This document shows positions 1 to 12,645 of a DNA stretch of 64,000 nucleotides, piece after piece. The position numbers and the translations under genes were made by a program. The notes under the pieces are model-generated. The model ran no database searches. It had not been told where the DNA came from and was given only the letters and a program-made list of their open reading frames with translations. Source of the stretch: Apoderus coryli (lineage: Eukaryota > Arthropoda > Insecta > Coleoptera > Attelabidae). The stretch's first letter is position 1. Each line of letters begins with the position of its first letter. The DNA is taken from the NCBI GenBank assembly GCA_911728435.2, contig OU452201.1, positions 26,784,001-26,848,000 of the forward strand, written 5' to 3'.

Positions 1-676
1 TTCGAAGGCAACTATGTTGAATAATAAAATCGTCTTATTGAATGACCTTAAATACAACCCCAAAATTAGTAGACACACAATATTACAAATGTAGAAGTAT
101 ATAATTTTTATAATAATCTAAATGCCTATCATACGATGTGAGACAATTTATTTAAATGTGTTTTTAATAATTCTATTATTTCTATAAAGTAATTTGCATT
201 TTTATAGAGTCTTCTCTGCTTCTATCTATATTTAAAATGCTAATCTAATATCTTTAGGCTACATTGACAAATAATTGTAGTATTTAAAGTAGCACCATGT
301 TCCAAAATTACATTCGGCAGCCTCTATAGATCTTGCTTGATCAACCCTAATATTATATAAACTCAATTTCCATTTAAGGAAAATAACAAAGAACAATTAT
401 AAAAACGGATTAGGTTTGTGGTAAAACCAATACACTAAAATTGTATAAAAAAAATTGTTTGTTATAATTAAAAAGCAGCAAACCTTCTTCTTGTGATGTC
501 GATTTTCAGGTCTGCTAGTCAAGCGCATTTTTTTTGTTAATGTCATGTTGTACCGACCCCGTTTATCGATGTTTAGTCAATCTATTTCTTTAACGTTTTT
601 TACGTCTGTTGCTTTGGTCTCTAAGGTCTAGCTATATGATATCATTAACAGCTGATGTATACGTCAGATAGGGTTA
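1..676. other. AT-rich stretch, no gene recognised
   Basis: No reading frame resembles a protein family I know, and I see no RNA gene or long repeat. Confidence 0.6.
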
Positions 677-1625
677 TACAGGGTGAGTCACGAGGAACTG
701 TACATACTTCTTCCATCAGTAGAGGCACGTTAGGGGATTATCAAATGACCATTAAAAAATGTCTACTGGTTTTGATTATTAATATACAGGGTGAATTATG
801 GATTTTCACCAAAACAATGTTTCGTCATATAATTTCAATGATTAAGTCGACTTGTCTCATTTTTTATAAAAGTGTGTATTAGTGTCTGGCAACTAACTGA
901 CATATTCAGAATTGAAGCAATCCAGGTCCGTCTTAGAGAAAATTTGTGGGACTGCTTCATATTCAACACTTCACCCTGTATATGATATTTCAAAAATCTG
1001 ATATAATTTTTCAGAGGGCATAAATAGACAGTTAGACCTGGGTATTTGATTTTTTTGTTACACTCACCTCACATTTCCAATTAAAGATTCATTTTAGAGT
1101 CAAATTGAATATTGGCAATAATGAAATATCTTACGGTATAATAATGTTTAGTTATTAAAAAGAAATCTTCAAAACAAACAGAAACGACACACACTGTGCT
1201 CCAGTATGGTAAATACCATAATTTGATTTGATTTACAGGGCCTGATTTAAAAATGGGGCGTATCTGGTTCATCCCAATAATTCACCATGTATGTAACTTT
1301 TTCCACCCGTAATAGACAGAAAACAGATAAAAAAAATTTATAATAACTTAGTTTTTTATTTGTTTGAGGAAAACTCATGTGTCTAATTATTTTACTTGGA
1401 ATGAAATGAACAAGCCAGGGAAATGTTTATTCATAAAATAAATAATAACAACGGAACAATAAAACAGTTTTAACAATGTAGAACAATATGGAATAAAGTA
1501 AAAAACAATTTAATGAATATTTCGATTATAAAGGAAGTTCAAAATGAAAACCATCTACCTCAATACACTTTTCTTGACGGATATTCAAATGTGTAATGGA
1601 CTTTCTGATTGTCAGTGGGTCATTT

Positions 1626-2023
1626 CTAATATGGCAACAGGTGAATAATTATGTTAATGAGCTGTTGTCGCGTGTTTATATTTTCTTCGTAGACCAACTC
1701 TTTTAATCGCCCCCAAATGTAATAATCAACAGGGTTATAGTCTGGGGATCTTGGTGCCCATGGAATAGGACCCACGCGTCCTATCCATCGGTTTCCATAA
1801 ATGGTATCTAAATGCTGGCATACATTCCGATTACAATCGGCAGAAAGAGAAAATCCTGGCTCCGAAACATTAGAGAGTGGACAAATCTCAGCGTTGGAGA
1901 ACTGTTCCATGTTGCAAAAGACAGAGAAGAATTTAGAAAAGTGGTCGCCAACCTTCTGTGAGAAGACGGCATGAAAAGAAGAAGATTCCGATTACAATAA
2001 TGAGACACATGAGCTTTCCTCAA
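1626..2023 (-). pseudogene. Tc1/mariner (DUF4817-type) transposase remnant, C-terminal half
   Basis: Read on the - strand, AHVSHYCNRN continues after an insertion as VCQHLDTIYGNRWIG, then GPIPWAPRSPDYNPVDYYIW and LKELVYEE. This is the block around the last catalytic Asp (SPD.NP.D..IWG.LK..VY) of the insect transposases annotated with DUF4817. The frame is interrupted by a 147-bp retroelement fragment at 1838-1984. The N-terminal half and first catalytic Asp are absent, so it cannot encode an active enzyme. Confidence 0.8.
1838..1984 (+). mobile_element. 5'-truncated RTE-like LINE 3' end with 14-bp target-site duplication
   Basis: The + strand encodes WLRNIREWTNLSVGELFHVA and then KDREEFRKVVANLL before a stop. 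This is the C-terminal tail pattern (LRNIR.WT...V.ELF..A.DR..FR..VANL) common in insect RTE-type endonuclease/reverse transcriptase proteins. The piece is flanked by the direct repeat ATTCCGATTACAAT at 1824-1837 and 1985-1998, the target-site duplication. Removing the insert and one repeat restores continuous transposase reading on the other strand, so the retrotransposon inserted after the DNA transposon. Confidence 0.85.
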
Positions 2024-2717
2024 AAAAATAAGAAAACTAGGTTACTACAAATATTTTTTATCTGTTTTCTGTTTATTACGGGTGAATAAAGTTACATACA
2101 GGGTGAATTATTGAGATGAACCAGATATGCCAGATTTTTAAATTCGGCCCTGTAAATCAAATCAAATTATAGTATTTACCGTACTGGAGCACATTCTGTG
2201 TCATTTCTGTTTATTTTAAAGATTTCTTTTTAATAACTCAACATTATTATACAGTAAGATATTTCATCATTGCCAATTTTCTATTTGACTCTAAAATGAA
2301 TCCTTAATTGGAAATGTGAGGTGAGTGTAACAAAAAATTCAAATACCCAGGTTTAACCGTCTATTTATGGCCTCTGAAAAAAATATATCAGATTTTTTAA
2401 AAATCATATACAGGGTGAAGTGTTGAATATGAAGCAGTCCACAAATTTTCTCGAAGACGGACCTGCAATTTTTCAATTCTAAATATTATGTCAGTTAGTT
2501 GCCAGACACCAATACACACTTTTTAAAAAAATGAGACAAATCGACTTAATCATTGAAAAGATATGACGAAACATTGTTTTGGTGAAGATCCATAATTCAC
2601 CCTGTATATTAATAATCAAAACAAGGAGACATTTTTTTATAGTCATTTGATAATCCCCTAACGTGCCTCTACTACTTATGGTAGAAGTATGTACAGTTCC
2701 TCGTGACTCACCCTGTA

Positions 2718-3585
2718 TGTACAGGGTTGCACAAAACGTTGCTAATAACTATTGTGACAATAACTATATTATTTTTCAATAAATTATATAGGTATTGTAG
2801 GCATTTAATTAGTTAGAAAATTAAGGTTCGAAATATGAAGCTGCAATTGCCAGTAGAGCCACGGTAAATATTCGTAATATTCTAGGGATCTAATGGATAT
2901 CGAAACGTTTATAAACGTGTGAATTTAAAAGCTTTGTTCACATTTGTTTTAGTGGTCCATTCCTAGAGGGCAATACTATATAATATCATTTCACAACTTT
3001 TGATTTGGAGTGGATTCATATCACCTTCACGGTCCGCAGAGCTCAAATTATGAAGTGTTTCTTAAATTTTGGAAATCAAAACAGTAAAATATTAATGTAA
3101 GGAACACAGACATTTATTTAAAATGCCTGTTGTACTTGTGTGAATATCTATCGTTGTATTTATAATTGTACTATTTTGTTTTTATTGTGTAATTTGGAAT
3201 CTTTATACAAGAAGCCATCAGCTTTTAGCGGATTTTATTGTGTTTTCTTCTTTATGCTGCAAAGATGACTTAATAAAAAGTCGAAACTTCGGCAAGGGAG
3301 CAATATTGTTTTTCCTCAACGACCTAAATCCAACTAGTTCAATCGCTAAGATTTATAAATCTTTGCCTAAGCTATATATAAGCATATAGCAAGGTTAATG
3401 CTTATATAGTTGCGTACCACATGCCATAAACGATTTCGTATTTCGAAAAAACGTCCATATTAAGGGCGTTCCTTAGTGAAGCTTTACTGAAGGGGAGGGG
3501 AACGAAGCAGCAATATTAGTTTACAGTAGCTTAGTCCAGGTTAGGCCAAGTTAGGTTAGGTAGGTTAGCTTAGGTCAAACAGAAC
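2718..3585. other. No gene recognised; short TTAGG-like run near the end
   Basis: Nothing in this stretch resembles a known coding family. At 3538-3580 there is a degenerate GGTTAG/TTAGG-rich run of about 40 bp. Confidence 0.55.
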
Positions 3586-3589
3586 TTCA

Positions 3590-4140
3590 CTGCCCTCAAA
3601 ATCGGCGACAAAGAAGTTGGAGACATCCAGATTTCATGTGGAATCCCACAAGGGTCAGTGCTAGGACTGTGTTTTATGACCTTTTAATAATTCAATATGG
3701 GGAAGGAATGAAATATATCGGATACGCGGATGACCTAGGAGTGCTGGTGGTGGAGAACCACTTACTAGAACTAAGATACAGGGTAGAAAAAGCCCTACAC
3801 TCTGTAAGTGTTTGCATGGGATAAAATGGTTAAATCCTTACTCCAGAAAAAATCAGAATTTATTACACTGGCTAGTAACCACAAATATCGCTGCATTTAT
3901 TGTAATATTCAGGATACACCAGGACACACGATCTTAGTTGGCGAGCGGTGAAATGAATCGCGATCGATACATAATGGAAACAGCCCTTGGAGAAAGTATA
4001 GATGAAACCAATGTGATGCAACTGATGTTCTCTATTAAAGTAAAGCGGACGCAATACACGATTACGTCAAGAAAGTGATGAACGAAAAATAATCCGAGGA
4101 GAGAAGACATCAAGCAAACGAACCCCTAATCATTATTAAA
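3590..4140 (+). pseudogene. R1-clade-like non-LTR reverse transcriptase fragment
   Basis: The frame begins GDIQISCGIPQGSVLG, the RT palm motif, and continues with YIGYADDLGVLVV, the catalytic YADD. After an internal deletion it resumes in the C-terminal zinc-knuckle region (CIYCNIQDTPGHTI...ER). The GIPQGSVLG/YADDLGVLVV combination and the C..C....DT..H tail are typical of R1 or related telomere-associated LINEs. Stops and frame changes show it is dead. The endonuclease half is missing. Confidence 0.75.
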
Positions 4141-4690
4141 TGGAGAGGAAAGTAGGGCGATTACCTAAAAGCGAAATCTTTTTGAATATCAGCATATTTA
4201 CGTGTAAAAAGCCTGTAGAATGATGATTATGCCTATTGTTACTTGATATAAGTCATTTTTAAGGAACTTATTAATTTGACCTCTGCGAACCTTGAAGATC
4301 ATACCGATCGACTCCACTCCAAAAGCAATATTACAGCATCGCCCTCTAGCGGTGGACCCGTAAAACAAATGTTGAAAATTTGGTAAAAAGAGAAAGTCAG
4401 GGAAAAATAAAAATATATTTATTTTTAATGTTTCAGGCAGGTGTTCGAAAATTCATACATTCCTTAACATCTTAAATAAGAAAGGGCAACCTAATCTTTA
4501 ATTTCTACTATATTTAGTAAATGGTCAATTCTTCTTCTTCTGAGCAAATTTGTGTGAACCAGTTTTCAGTTTAAGTTGTGCTGGAGAAACTGAAAGCCTG
4601 ATCAGCGAAACAGTGTAGCAAGAATCCAGACAAATTGTTCTGGAAGGCGAACGAAAATTCTAGGAAGAATTTATTAATATTTATAGGTTT
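4140..4690. other. No gene recognised
   Basis: Short fragments only. Nothing has coding or RNA structure that I recognise. Confidence 0.5.
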
Positions 4691-4819
4691 CACTAATTCA
4701 ACGTCTTCAGCCTTCCGTATATTTTAGTCTGGATATTCTTTAGTCTTGACGTTCCATAGACATGAATATGGAACTATCCAGACTAAAATATACGGAAGGC
4801 TGAAGACGTTGAATTAGTG
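4691..4819. repeat. Perfect 45-bp inverted repeat with nested hairpin
   Basis: Arms 4691-4735 and 4775-4819 are exact reverse complements over 45 bp. The 39-nt loop contains a second perfect stem, GTTCCATA (4751-4758) with TATGGAAC (4767-4774). The absence of mismatches suggests a recent origin. No flanking target duplication is obvious. Confidence 0.9.
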
Positions 4820-6540
4820 GATAACTGTGTAGATTCCGCAGAGAATTAAAAAAATTTCAACATCACAAAAAAGGAATGAGAGCACTGACAATCTATATTC
4901 TGTTTTAATGCCACAAGGACAACAATTAGCGCTGCCAGCCAATGTTAACTCTCTCAGAGCAAGCACACAATACCAACAATTCATTTATTGCTGATTCATA
5001 CAACGTACAAAGTACAATGGAATACCTTCAAGCCTAAAAGTGCAAGCAGGATTACAACCTGCTGCTAATGCATAACAGAAACATCTCAATCACCATAGGC
5101 TGTATTGTCTTAATATGTGAATTTCCCTATTCATGGTCACACTTTCACAGCAGAGAAAAATCTGTTGTATAGAAACAAAACTGATCGATATCAATAAAGC
5201 CGCAAATGACACCGGGCTTCATTAGATCTCGGAGTCGAGCTTGAATCGCAACATGTATATCAGCGTGTGTGCGTAGCTTAAGAGAAATGAAGTGTATTTT
5301 TAGAAAAGAATAGGTATAACTACCATAAACTGTTTAGATTATTCTCTTATAAATTTCGACACAAGACACAAGTAACAAAATTTATTAGTTCCGTACGAAT
5401 CTATCGACCAATTCCAATATAAGAAATCAGATAAAAGAACTATGTAAGATATAACTGAAATTCTATACAATATATTATCGTATATTGGCGATGACAGACA
5501 AACGAAATATTTACAAAAAATGTGGTCAGCACCCCAATGGTCAACGCGTTTATAAGAAAAAAATAATCTATTCAATTTGTGCGAAATCCTAGATTCTTAT
5601 TTTTATAAATGAAACAACATAAAAGACGTAACAATTCTTGCATGAAATATGGTACCTTTATAATAATAACAGAATATGTCTAAAGCCGAAGACTTTTCTA
5701 TTGTTACATTGAATCTAAGATATGTTTATTCAGAAGAATACATTAAAAAGAAGCCAGTGTATATCATTGTATATAATATAGGGACCCTTTATGGATTGTG
5801 CAATAAATATTTCTAGATATACATGGATATACTTCTGAGGTTATCTTGATAAAAAATATAACATCACAATTGGTATCTTAATCCCTAATATCTAATCTAA
5901 GAAATTATATTTTTCTGCTACGGCATGGATAAGGAAAAACTCATGTAAAGACTTCAATAAAACTTACTAAATGTCGATTTACATTGGCTGTCAGTGAATA
6001 GACCTACTTGTCTCAAACTAAACCTAATTTTAGGATAGGTAAAATGTATTGAATTATTCTTAATACTTGTTGCAATTTGTCAACACTATGAAAAAATTGG
6101 ATTTTATTGTTTCCATAAATATGAGAAAGTAATCCCTTGCAAAACACCAACATTGGTAAGCAAGAAAATATTTTTTTTAAATAGAAGGCGCGATAATAAT
6201 AAATTATAATAGAAGGTTGAAAGAAAAATATGACAGTTACTTAGGCAATAATTGCCATAAAATGAGAACGTTGTAAAGGTGAGTAACTGCTGACGGTTTT
6301 GAGCAGTAGTCATTAATAAGTTGAAGATTTCTATGTTTTTTAAATTTTTGTCAAATTTCCAAAATATTTAGGATGTATAAGTGGTAGAAATTGTCCTGGA
6401 AGTTACAAAGCCCTTGTTGCTAAAAAATCTAAGAATTTTTATAAATAGTAATAATAATAACGTTATTGTCTAACAGGTAGGCATAATCCAATTAGAAGAC
6501 AAATAACAATAATTCTTGTAATACAATATTCAACAAGATA
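4820..6540. other. Long AT-rich stretch, no gene recognised
   Basis: Reading frames are short (under about 80 codons) and resemble nothing I know. I see no clear repeat. Confidence 0.5.
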
Positions 6541-6542
6541 TA

Positions 6543-7840
6543 CAGGGTGACATAGAAAAAAGTACATTGCATAGTGCCACACAATAGAGGACACTAAAAT
6601 AAGCAAAAAAGTTCCCATTAACACGGGTCCGCAAGGCCTTCGGTTAAAAGTTACGGGGTGTTGAATTTTATTTATTTTTTTTTGGGTTTTTTTGAATATC
6701 TTTAGCCAGATACACAAGAAATTGATAAAATGTGGTATACAGCGGTTTTTTTATCATGCTAAATTCAAATATGATCTTAGTTTTGTGATTACTGATAGAG
6801 GGCGCTACATACAGGGTTCCATCCCTATTGAATCCGTCGTAACTTTTTTGCTCTACACTGTATGTTATTTTCGACTGAAAAAATTTGTTATCCCTTTTTT
6901 TATACTTAAGAGAGGTATACCTTGTCCAAGTCGCTAGAAGCAATGGTTCCAGTACAAATGCATTTAAAAGCCGACAATGCACGCAAATTATTCAAAATTA
7001 TTCAAAAAGCGCCAAAGAACCCTTTGCAAAAACAATGATAAATACTTCAACAATTACATTTTGATGGTATGATGAAAAATATGATTAATTAAAACAAAAC
7101 TTTAAGTTCAAATTGTTGCCCTTGTACTTCAATACATTTTGCCATCCTCGTTCTTAATGATTGACGGCATCTTTGAAATATTCCTGGGTTATTACGAAAT
7201 CTGTTTGCCGATTCCACAATTCTTATCCATAATTGTTCTTCATTATGTATTTCTACTGCATAAACTTCATTTTTCATAAATCCCCAAAATGAAAAATCGA
7301 GGGGATTAAGGTCGGCACTACGAGCTGGCCAGTGTACGTATTTCCAAATCTCCTGTCCAAATATTCCCTTGCCACTCGAGAAAATTGAGCTGGCGCCCCA
7401 TCATGCATGTAATACTTTCTTCCAATAATGGCCAATGGGACATCCGCTAATAATGTGTTTAAATCATTCTCCAAGAAATTTCGATACAGTACACCTGTAA
7501 ATCGATTGGGCAATCGAAATGGGCCAATTAAGTATTTGTCGATTATACCTGCCCGCACATTAATAAAAAACCCATATTGGTGACTTCTAGTTACAGTAAT
7601 CACAAAACTAAGATCATATTTGAATTTAGCATTATAAAAAACCCCTGTATACCACATTTTATCCATTTCTTGCGTCTCTGGCTAAAGATATTAAAAAAAA
7701 CCCAAAATAAAATTAAAATTCAACACCCCGTATATTTTAACCGAAGGCCTTGCGGACCCGTGTTCATGGCAACCTTTTTCTTATTTTAGTGTCCTCTATT
7801 GTGTGGCACTATGCAATGTACTTTTTTCTATGTCACCCTG
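6543..7840. mobile_element. Tc1/mariner-type element with about 250-bp TIRs
   Basis: The left end TA-CAGGGTGACATAG is inverted at the right end as CTATGTCACCCTG. The arms run about 6543-6806 and 7590-7840 and match closely, including GGGTCCGCAAGGCCTTCGGT and its complement near 6625 and 7745. The interior holds a frameshifted transposase on the - strand. Length is about 1.3 kb. The right-hand TA target is mutated to TC. Confidence 0.88.
7089..7666 (-). pseudogene. Tc1/mariner (DUF4817-type) transposase, frameshifted
   Basis: The longer frame reads NVRAGIIDKYLIGPFRLPNR, then FLENDLNTLLADVPLA and YYMHDGAPAQFSRVAREYLD. MHDGAPAHFS is the hallmark second-Asp motif of this insect transposase group. 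A frame change near 7300 separates the third-Asp region, after which the last 60 residues (KNEVYAVEIHNEEQLWIRIV...RCRQSLRTRMAKCIEVQG) continue in another frame. The N-terminal helix-turn-helix part is missing. Confidence 0.85.
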
Positions 7841-8220
7841 TCGAAATTATATTAAACTTCTAAAGATAAATTTAATTACTTTTGTTTTAAATGTATAAAC
7901 TTGTCACACCCTATATATTTTATTATTTTATATTTAAAATTTTGCCATATAAACACTAAAAATATTTTGCTATTAAATTGTAATTAATATTCAACTCCTA
8001 AATAAATAATTGTATAAAACATTTTTGTAAAAATCAGAATTATTGGTTGAACGATTGTAAGATATGGATATATAATAAACAAATATGAGTACCTGCCGAC
8101 GTAGTGTGTTTTAATTAATTATTTTTAACTACAGCGAACTTTATACCAAAACTAATACTAAACAAAACGCTAAGAAAAGTCAGTACATTACAAAACTAAA
8201 TGCTTAGAAACATATTGATG
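7841..8220. other. No gene recognised
   Basis: AT-rich spacer between the TIR element and the 3' end of the following LINE. Confidence 0.5.
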
Positions 8221-9790
8221 TAATTGAAACAAACAAAAAAAAACTCAAGACAAACATTTATAGCCCTAGATCAATTATGAAAATATTAACACTAGTTTTA
8301 AACATAATCAAACTTATAACAAAAAAATTTACTACATCTGACACATTATATTGATTACATAAAACACATGCCCTAGTTAATGGTGCTCTACTTTCGATAT
8401 TGGTGCGAAACCGGTCAAGTCTAAATAGATGTGAATTACGTGCATTAAACTGCGGCACGTTAATGCTCACCAACTCTAGGAGATGAGGACAGTCAATTAG
8501 ATTGTTAATAATTTTAAATAGAAATATTTGGTAGGAAGTAACACGTCAAGATCACAATGACTGAAAGTGAAAGGTTTCTAGTAATGTATTATGGTTATAG
8601 TCTCTCTCTGGAAAGTATGCATGCGTTTTATAATGAAGAAACCTGAGAAACTTTCGCTGTACATATTCAAGTTTATCTATATGAATGTGGTAAATTGGTG
8701 ACCACACTACAGCTGCATACTCCAGCCTTGACGTTACTAATGAATTATATAGGTTAGTAAGACAATTAATGTTAGTAAAGCTGGTATAGTAGATAGAAAT
8801 ATAAATCCTAGGGTGCGTAGACATTTCTTGGATATCTCGTGGATATGATCATTAAAAGTTAGTTTATTGTCAACAATAACTCCCAGATCCCGAACGCTTG
8901 AACAAATTTCCAAAGTAATGTTATTAATGGCATAATAAAATAAAAACGACTCGTCACCCCTCGTGATTCTTAGACACTTGCATTTTTCGATATTTAGAGG
9001 TAATTTATTTAATACGCACCAATCTTGCAGATGTAGAAGATCGGACTGGAGCGCATGACGGTCCCGCAATTCATTAATAACACGATATAGAGATACAATA
9101 GAAATTTACTGAAAAAAGACTGAGCAAAGTCATTAATGAAAATAGAAAACAGCAGTGAGGCTAAATTACTGCCCTGTGGTGATCGACTAGTGACAATAAA
9201 TTTCAAGGACTTAAAACCAATATACTCAACAAACAACTTGAAATCAAGTCGGACGAAACCCAATAGACCTTAGTTTCAACTTGAGCAATGCCTCCAAAAA
9301 GTCAGTATCAGTTACATCAACCTGCTTGCTCGAGCTTAGGTAGGATATGCATTTTGCAAGAACACAGCTAAATTGGTTTCAGTTGATCGCTTTTGGAAAA
9401 ATCCATGCGGCTTCAATATGATTCGATTCTTTATCTGATGAAATATCTTGTCATATATACACATCTCCAAGACCTTCGAAAAGCTATAGAGTATGGATAT
9501 AGGCCGGTAATTTTTTATCAAGTTTAGCTCACCTGCCTTATGTATGGGACAAACACGTGCGACCTTCCACATTTTGGGAAAAACCTTGGACTGAATTGAC
9601 TTATTCAATAGTATGCAGAGGGACTCTGCAAAGGCAAAAGCACAATCCCTAACAACGAAGGCCGGAATATCATCGTAGCCCGATGTCATCCTAGAAGTCT
9701 TCTTAAAGAATTCTCAGAATGTCATCATTGTCAAAGTAGCCGATGCGAACCAATTCAACAGCATCACAGGGACTCGTAAAATCCACGGGT
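8221..9790 (-). pseudogene. Jockey/CR1-like LINE reverse transcriptase, multiply frameshifted
   Basis: Read on the - strand, the order is RT fingers and palm (ARVCPIHKAGELNLIKNYRP, then FSKVLEMCIYDKI, 9689-9336), the PQGSNL motif (9263-9009), the thumb region (LQSDLLHLQDWCVLNKLPLN, RDLGVIVDNKLTFNDHI, 9069-8737), the C-terminal SRLEYAAVVWSP block (8824-8552), and a final helical tail (8473-8258). The frame shifts at least four times. The expected Y/FADD catalytic motif, which should follow FLLY near 9090, is deleted. The endonuclease domain and ORF1 are not present. Confidence 0.85.
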
Positions 9791-9804
9791 CCAGAGGAAA
9801 AAAA

Positions 9805-10725
9805 AACACTTTCAAAATAAAAATAAAAAAGAAAATGTAAAAAATTTTATATTTAACTAGTTGAATTGGTGTTAAAAAAACACGACAAAAATTAATGTAC
9901 TATAGGCGTCCGTGAAAATTCTATAAAAGGGTCAGAAAAAAATTGTATCCGTGATAACTCAAAAACCACTAAACGGATTTTAACCACATTTGGTACGAAA
10001 ATACTACAGGATATTTATAGGTGGTGATTAACATTGAGCATAGGCAAGGGGTTTAAAAAAGGGTTCAAAAATTTAAATAATCATAGTTCTTAAACTTAAC
10101 CGAAATATAAAATAATTTATAGTGTGCATTTACCTAAACAATTAGACCACGTTGACATTCGAAAAAAGTGTAAAATGGTGTAAAAAGGTTAGAAAGAACG
10201 AATTTCTTAAACATAGCAGAAATATTGACTAGTTATTTATAGCTTTGATAGAATATAACCTAAAAAATGTTACATAAATGAACTGGTTCAAACAGGCGTT
10301 CGAAAAAGGGTCAAAAACGAAAAAAAAAATGTTTTTCCAAATATAACAGAAAAATTGGCTACTTATATATAGCTTTGATATAAGATAACCTATAACATGC
10401 AGCATAACAATTTTGTTTACATAGGGGTTCGTAAATAGTTGGAAAGGGAGCAAAATAAATTTTATAATAAAAAAAAAAAATCAACTATTTTGCGTACAAG
10501 AACTTGGCCTAGAAGATCTGAAATATAAAATATGTACGTATAAATAGTGCCTCCAAAGAGAAGAAAAATGAGCAAAACCCGATACTTCAAAAAAATAGCT
10601 GATGTCTGAAACAAAACAAACATTTATTAACTTTAGATAAATGACAAAAAGGTCATAAAATTATTACTTTTACACTTATATATGGAGAGCTATTCGTGTC
10701 TCGAGGGCAACAGTTTATTTTTATT
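9805..10725. mobile_element. Helitron-like non-autonomous repeat with internal degenerate tandem units, copy 1
   Basis: This begins in an AT-rich lead and contains ACCACTAAACGGATTTTAAC followed by several degenerate roughly 110-130 bp units, each with a GGCGTTCGAAAATAGTGTAAAA-like core and an AAACATAGCAGAAAT-like stretch. It ends with GGAGAGCTATTCGTG, a CTCGAG hairpin, then CAACAGTTTA. The same order recurs at 29131-30715, and its tail at 25580-25735. The 'cannot meet target, acts on ACGGATTTTAACCAAATTTGG' type of sequence is common in insect Helitron-derived repeats, but I do not see definite Helitron ends, so the class is uncertain. Confidence 0.6.
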
Positions 10726-11795
10726 AGAAAGCTAGCTAGCGTCTGAAGCTCCAATAGAAAGTAAACTTTTAGATGAAAAACTCCTATTTTCTTATATACC
10801 AAAATTCTTAAACGACTTGTATAGATGCTGTTTGTATTTTTCCTTTTCGCCTATAAATTATAAAAGTTTCAACACTCTTTTCATATTGCTCAATATCTGA
10901 AGATTTCCTCCTGTTTATTGAACAATTTTGGTAACAGTAAAATAAGCAGTGTATTTACAGTCTCCTTCAACCTGTTTCTAATTTACATAAACCTAATTTT
11001 TCAAAATATTATAATAATTACATGTTGAATATGTATGTTAAATTTAACATAATATGATTATGGATGGTTGTCGAAATGCGACAACAGCTAAATGGTTGTA
11101 AACTCAATGGTATATCGTACATAAAGCTAATTATCGCTCTTTTTTTTAAATTTTTTAACTACCCACTATGCTCAGCTTCTTATTATAATTACCTCACATA
11201 AAATTCACAATTTATTGCAAATTGAAAGCGGAAGACTTTTTAAAGACATTATTTGGTTCTTAATATACTGATGCGATATTTTTTTTACATTTCTTTCTCC
11301 TTCGATGTGTGTTCTTGGTCTTAATGAATTCCATAATATACACTCACTCACCGCAAGTCCTGTGGCCGAACATACGCATATATTTATTGAATTGTAGAAC
11401 AGATACTACATGAACTTTAAAAAAGCATATTTATTGCTCTTTCTAAATTAAGTTGTTTGGCTTGATTGGTTGACTTTTAACGGCTGATATAAACAAGACT
11501 TTATCGATTTTTTTAGAATACTATCTTGTTTCATTTTCTGCTTTAAAAACTATATACAGTTTGTCCTTATCAGGATAAACTTGCTTCAATTTCGTATGTT
11601 GGGAGGACCCATTCGGTCCTATTGCTGTCGAACAAAAGAAGAATCGAAATATCATCGACTATCCTACGTTTGATAAATCAGCTATTTTTAAAACGAACAC
11701 TTATATTGCAAAATTACATCAAATTATAGTTAATTGCTGATAGAAAATATTTTGACAACTATCTTTTTTATAATAATTTTGATATGTCATATGCC
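10726..11795. other. No gene recognised
   Basis: AT-rich sequence without recognisable coding or repeat structure. Confidence 0.5.
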
Positions 11796-11799
11796 TACT

Positions 11800-12614
11800 A
11801 TTTAAGAAAATGTTTATCCAATACTGGCCGTAAACAATCTGAAATCAGGAAAAAGATGCTGGGGGCTAAATCTGGACAATACGGTGGGTAGGTAAGCAAT
11901 TGCTGTTGCGTCTTTGCCTGCCTTGGATTCGGTTCGTCGATTCTGTGTACTCAACTGACTATTTTTTGGATTCTGGTGTGTAATAGTATAGCCATTGTCC
12001 ATTGTCACATAGCCACGATAGAATTCCAATGTATTGCCTCTGAAGCGTCAATTCGGTGTTGTTTTTGGTCGACTGTGAGCTCACGCGGCACCCACTTTGC
12101 ACAGATCTTTCGCATACCCAAATTTTTGTGTAAAATGGTAAAAACACTACCATCTGATATCCTTACAATGTCAGCTTGCTCGTGCACCTTCAATTTGCAA
12201 TCGGTCATAACCAATTTGTGAATTTTTATGACACTTTCTGGAATAACAGCCTCATTTGGGCGTCCACTGCGCTCTGCATCATTTGTGCTAGTATAAGACC
12301 ACGTTGAAATTCAGCACCATTTGTCTCGATAGAGCAGAGTTCGGATAATGTTTATCAGGCCATTGTTTGGTTTCCACTGTATTTTTTTCATCAAAAAGCC
12401 ATGCTTTATCAAAACTCAAAATTCACTTTTTTCCATTTTTTTTTTCAATATCAAACGCTGCTTCACATAAAATGCTATAACTCACGAATTAATAGTCAGA
12501 TTGCTATCAAATTTATATACGTATCGTTTGAAGGTTAGTACTAAATAAAAATCATATGGAAAAAATTCTAGTAACGCCATCTATGTCTCATCCTATGGCC
12601 TTTTTGAATGACCT
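11800..12614 (-). pseudogene. mariner transposase relic, copy 1, with one intact terminal repeat
   Basis: The terminal repeat GGCCTTTTTGAATGACCTAA (12595-12614) is a mariner end in inverse orientation. Inside it, the - strand encodes LFDEKNTVETKQ, then DCKLKVHEQADIVRISDGSV (second helix-turn-helix), WVPRELTVDQKQHRIDASEA, YVTMDN (first Asp region) and PPYCPDLAP (third Asp). About 90 residues between the first Asp and CPDLAP are deleted, several frameshifts occur, and the 3' end of the element is missing. A second copy is at 43810-45358, and a short relic of the same family is at 18466-18512. Confidence 0.88.
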
Positions 12615-12645
12615 AATAGATGCCACCAGTGCTGCTCATCAAAAG

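Larger units (their letters stand above)
679..2715. mobile_element. Long-TIR Tc1/mariner-type element with palindromic arms
   Basis: The element starts CAGGGTGAGTCACG and ends with the inverse CGTGACTCACCCTG, flanked on both sides by TA, the usual IS630/Tc1/mariner target. The arms (about 679-1400 and 2000-2715) match along roughly 700 bp with scattered differences, and several internal ACAGGGTG or CACCCTGT copies lie within them. The centre holds a broken transposase read on the - strand. The left arm's inner end (GAGGAAAACTCATGTGTCT) also matches transposase-coding sequence of the right half, so the arms reach into the gene. This is better explained as a fold-back derivative than as a simple autonomous element. 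Confidence 0.85.

Noticed and set aside
3538..3580. TTAGG-like run, resembling the insect telomere repeat
   Set aside because: Units are irregular and the run is only about 40 bp. Interstitial telomere repeats would be more regular.
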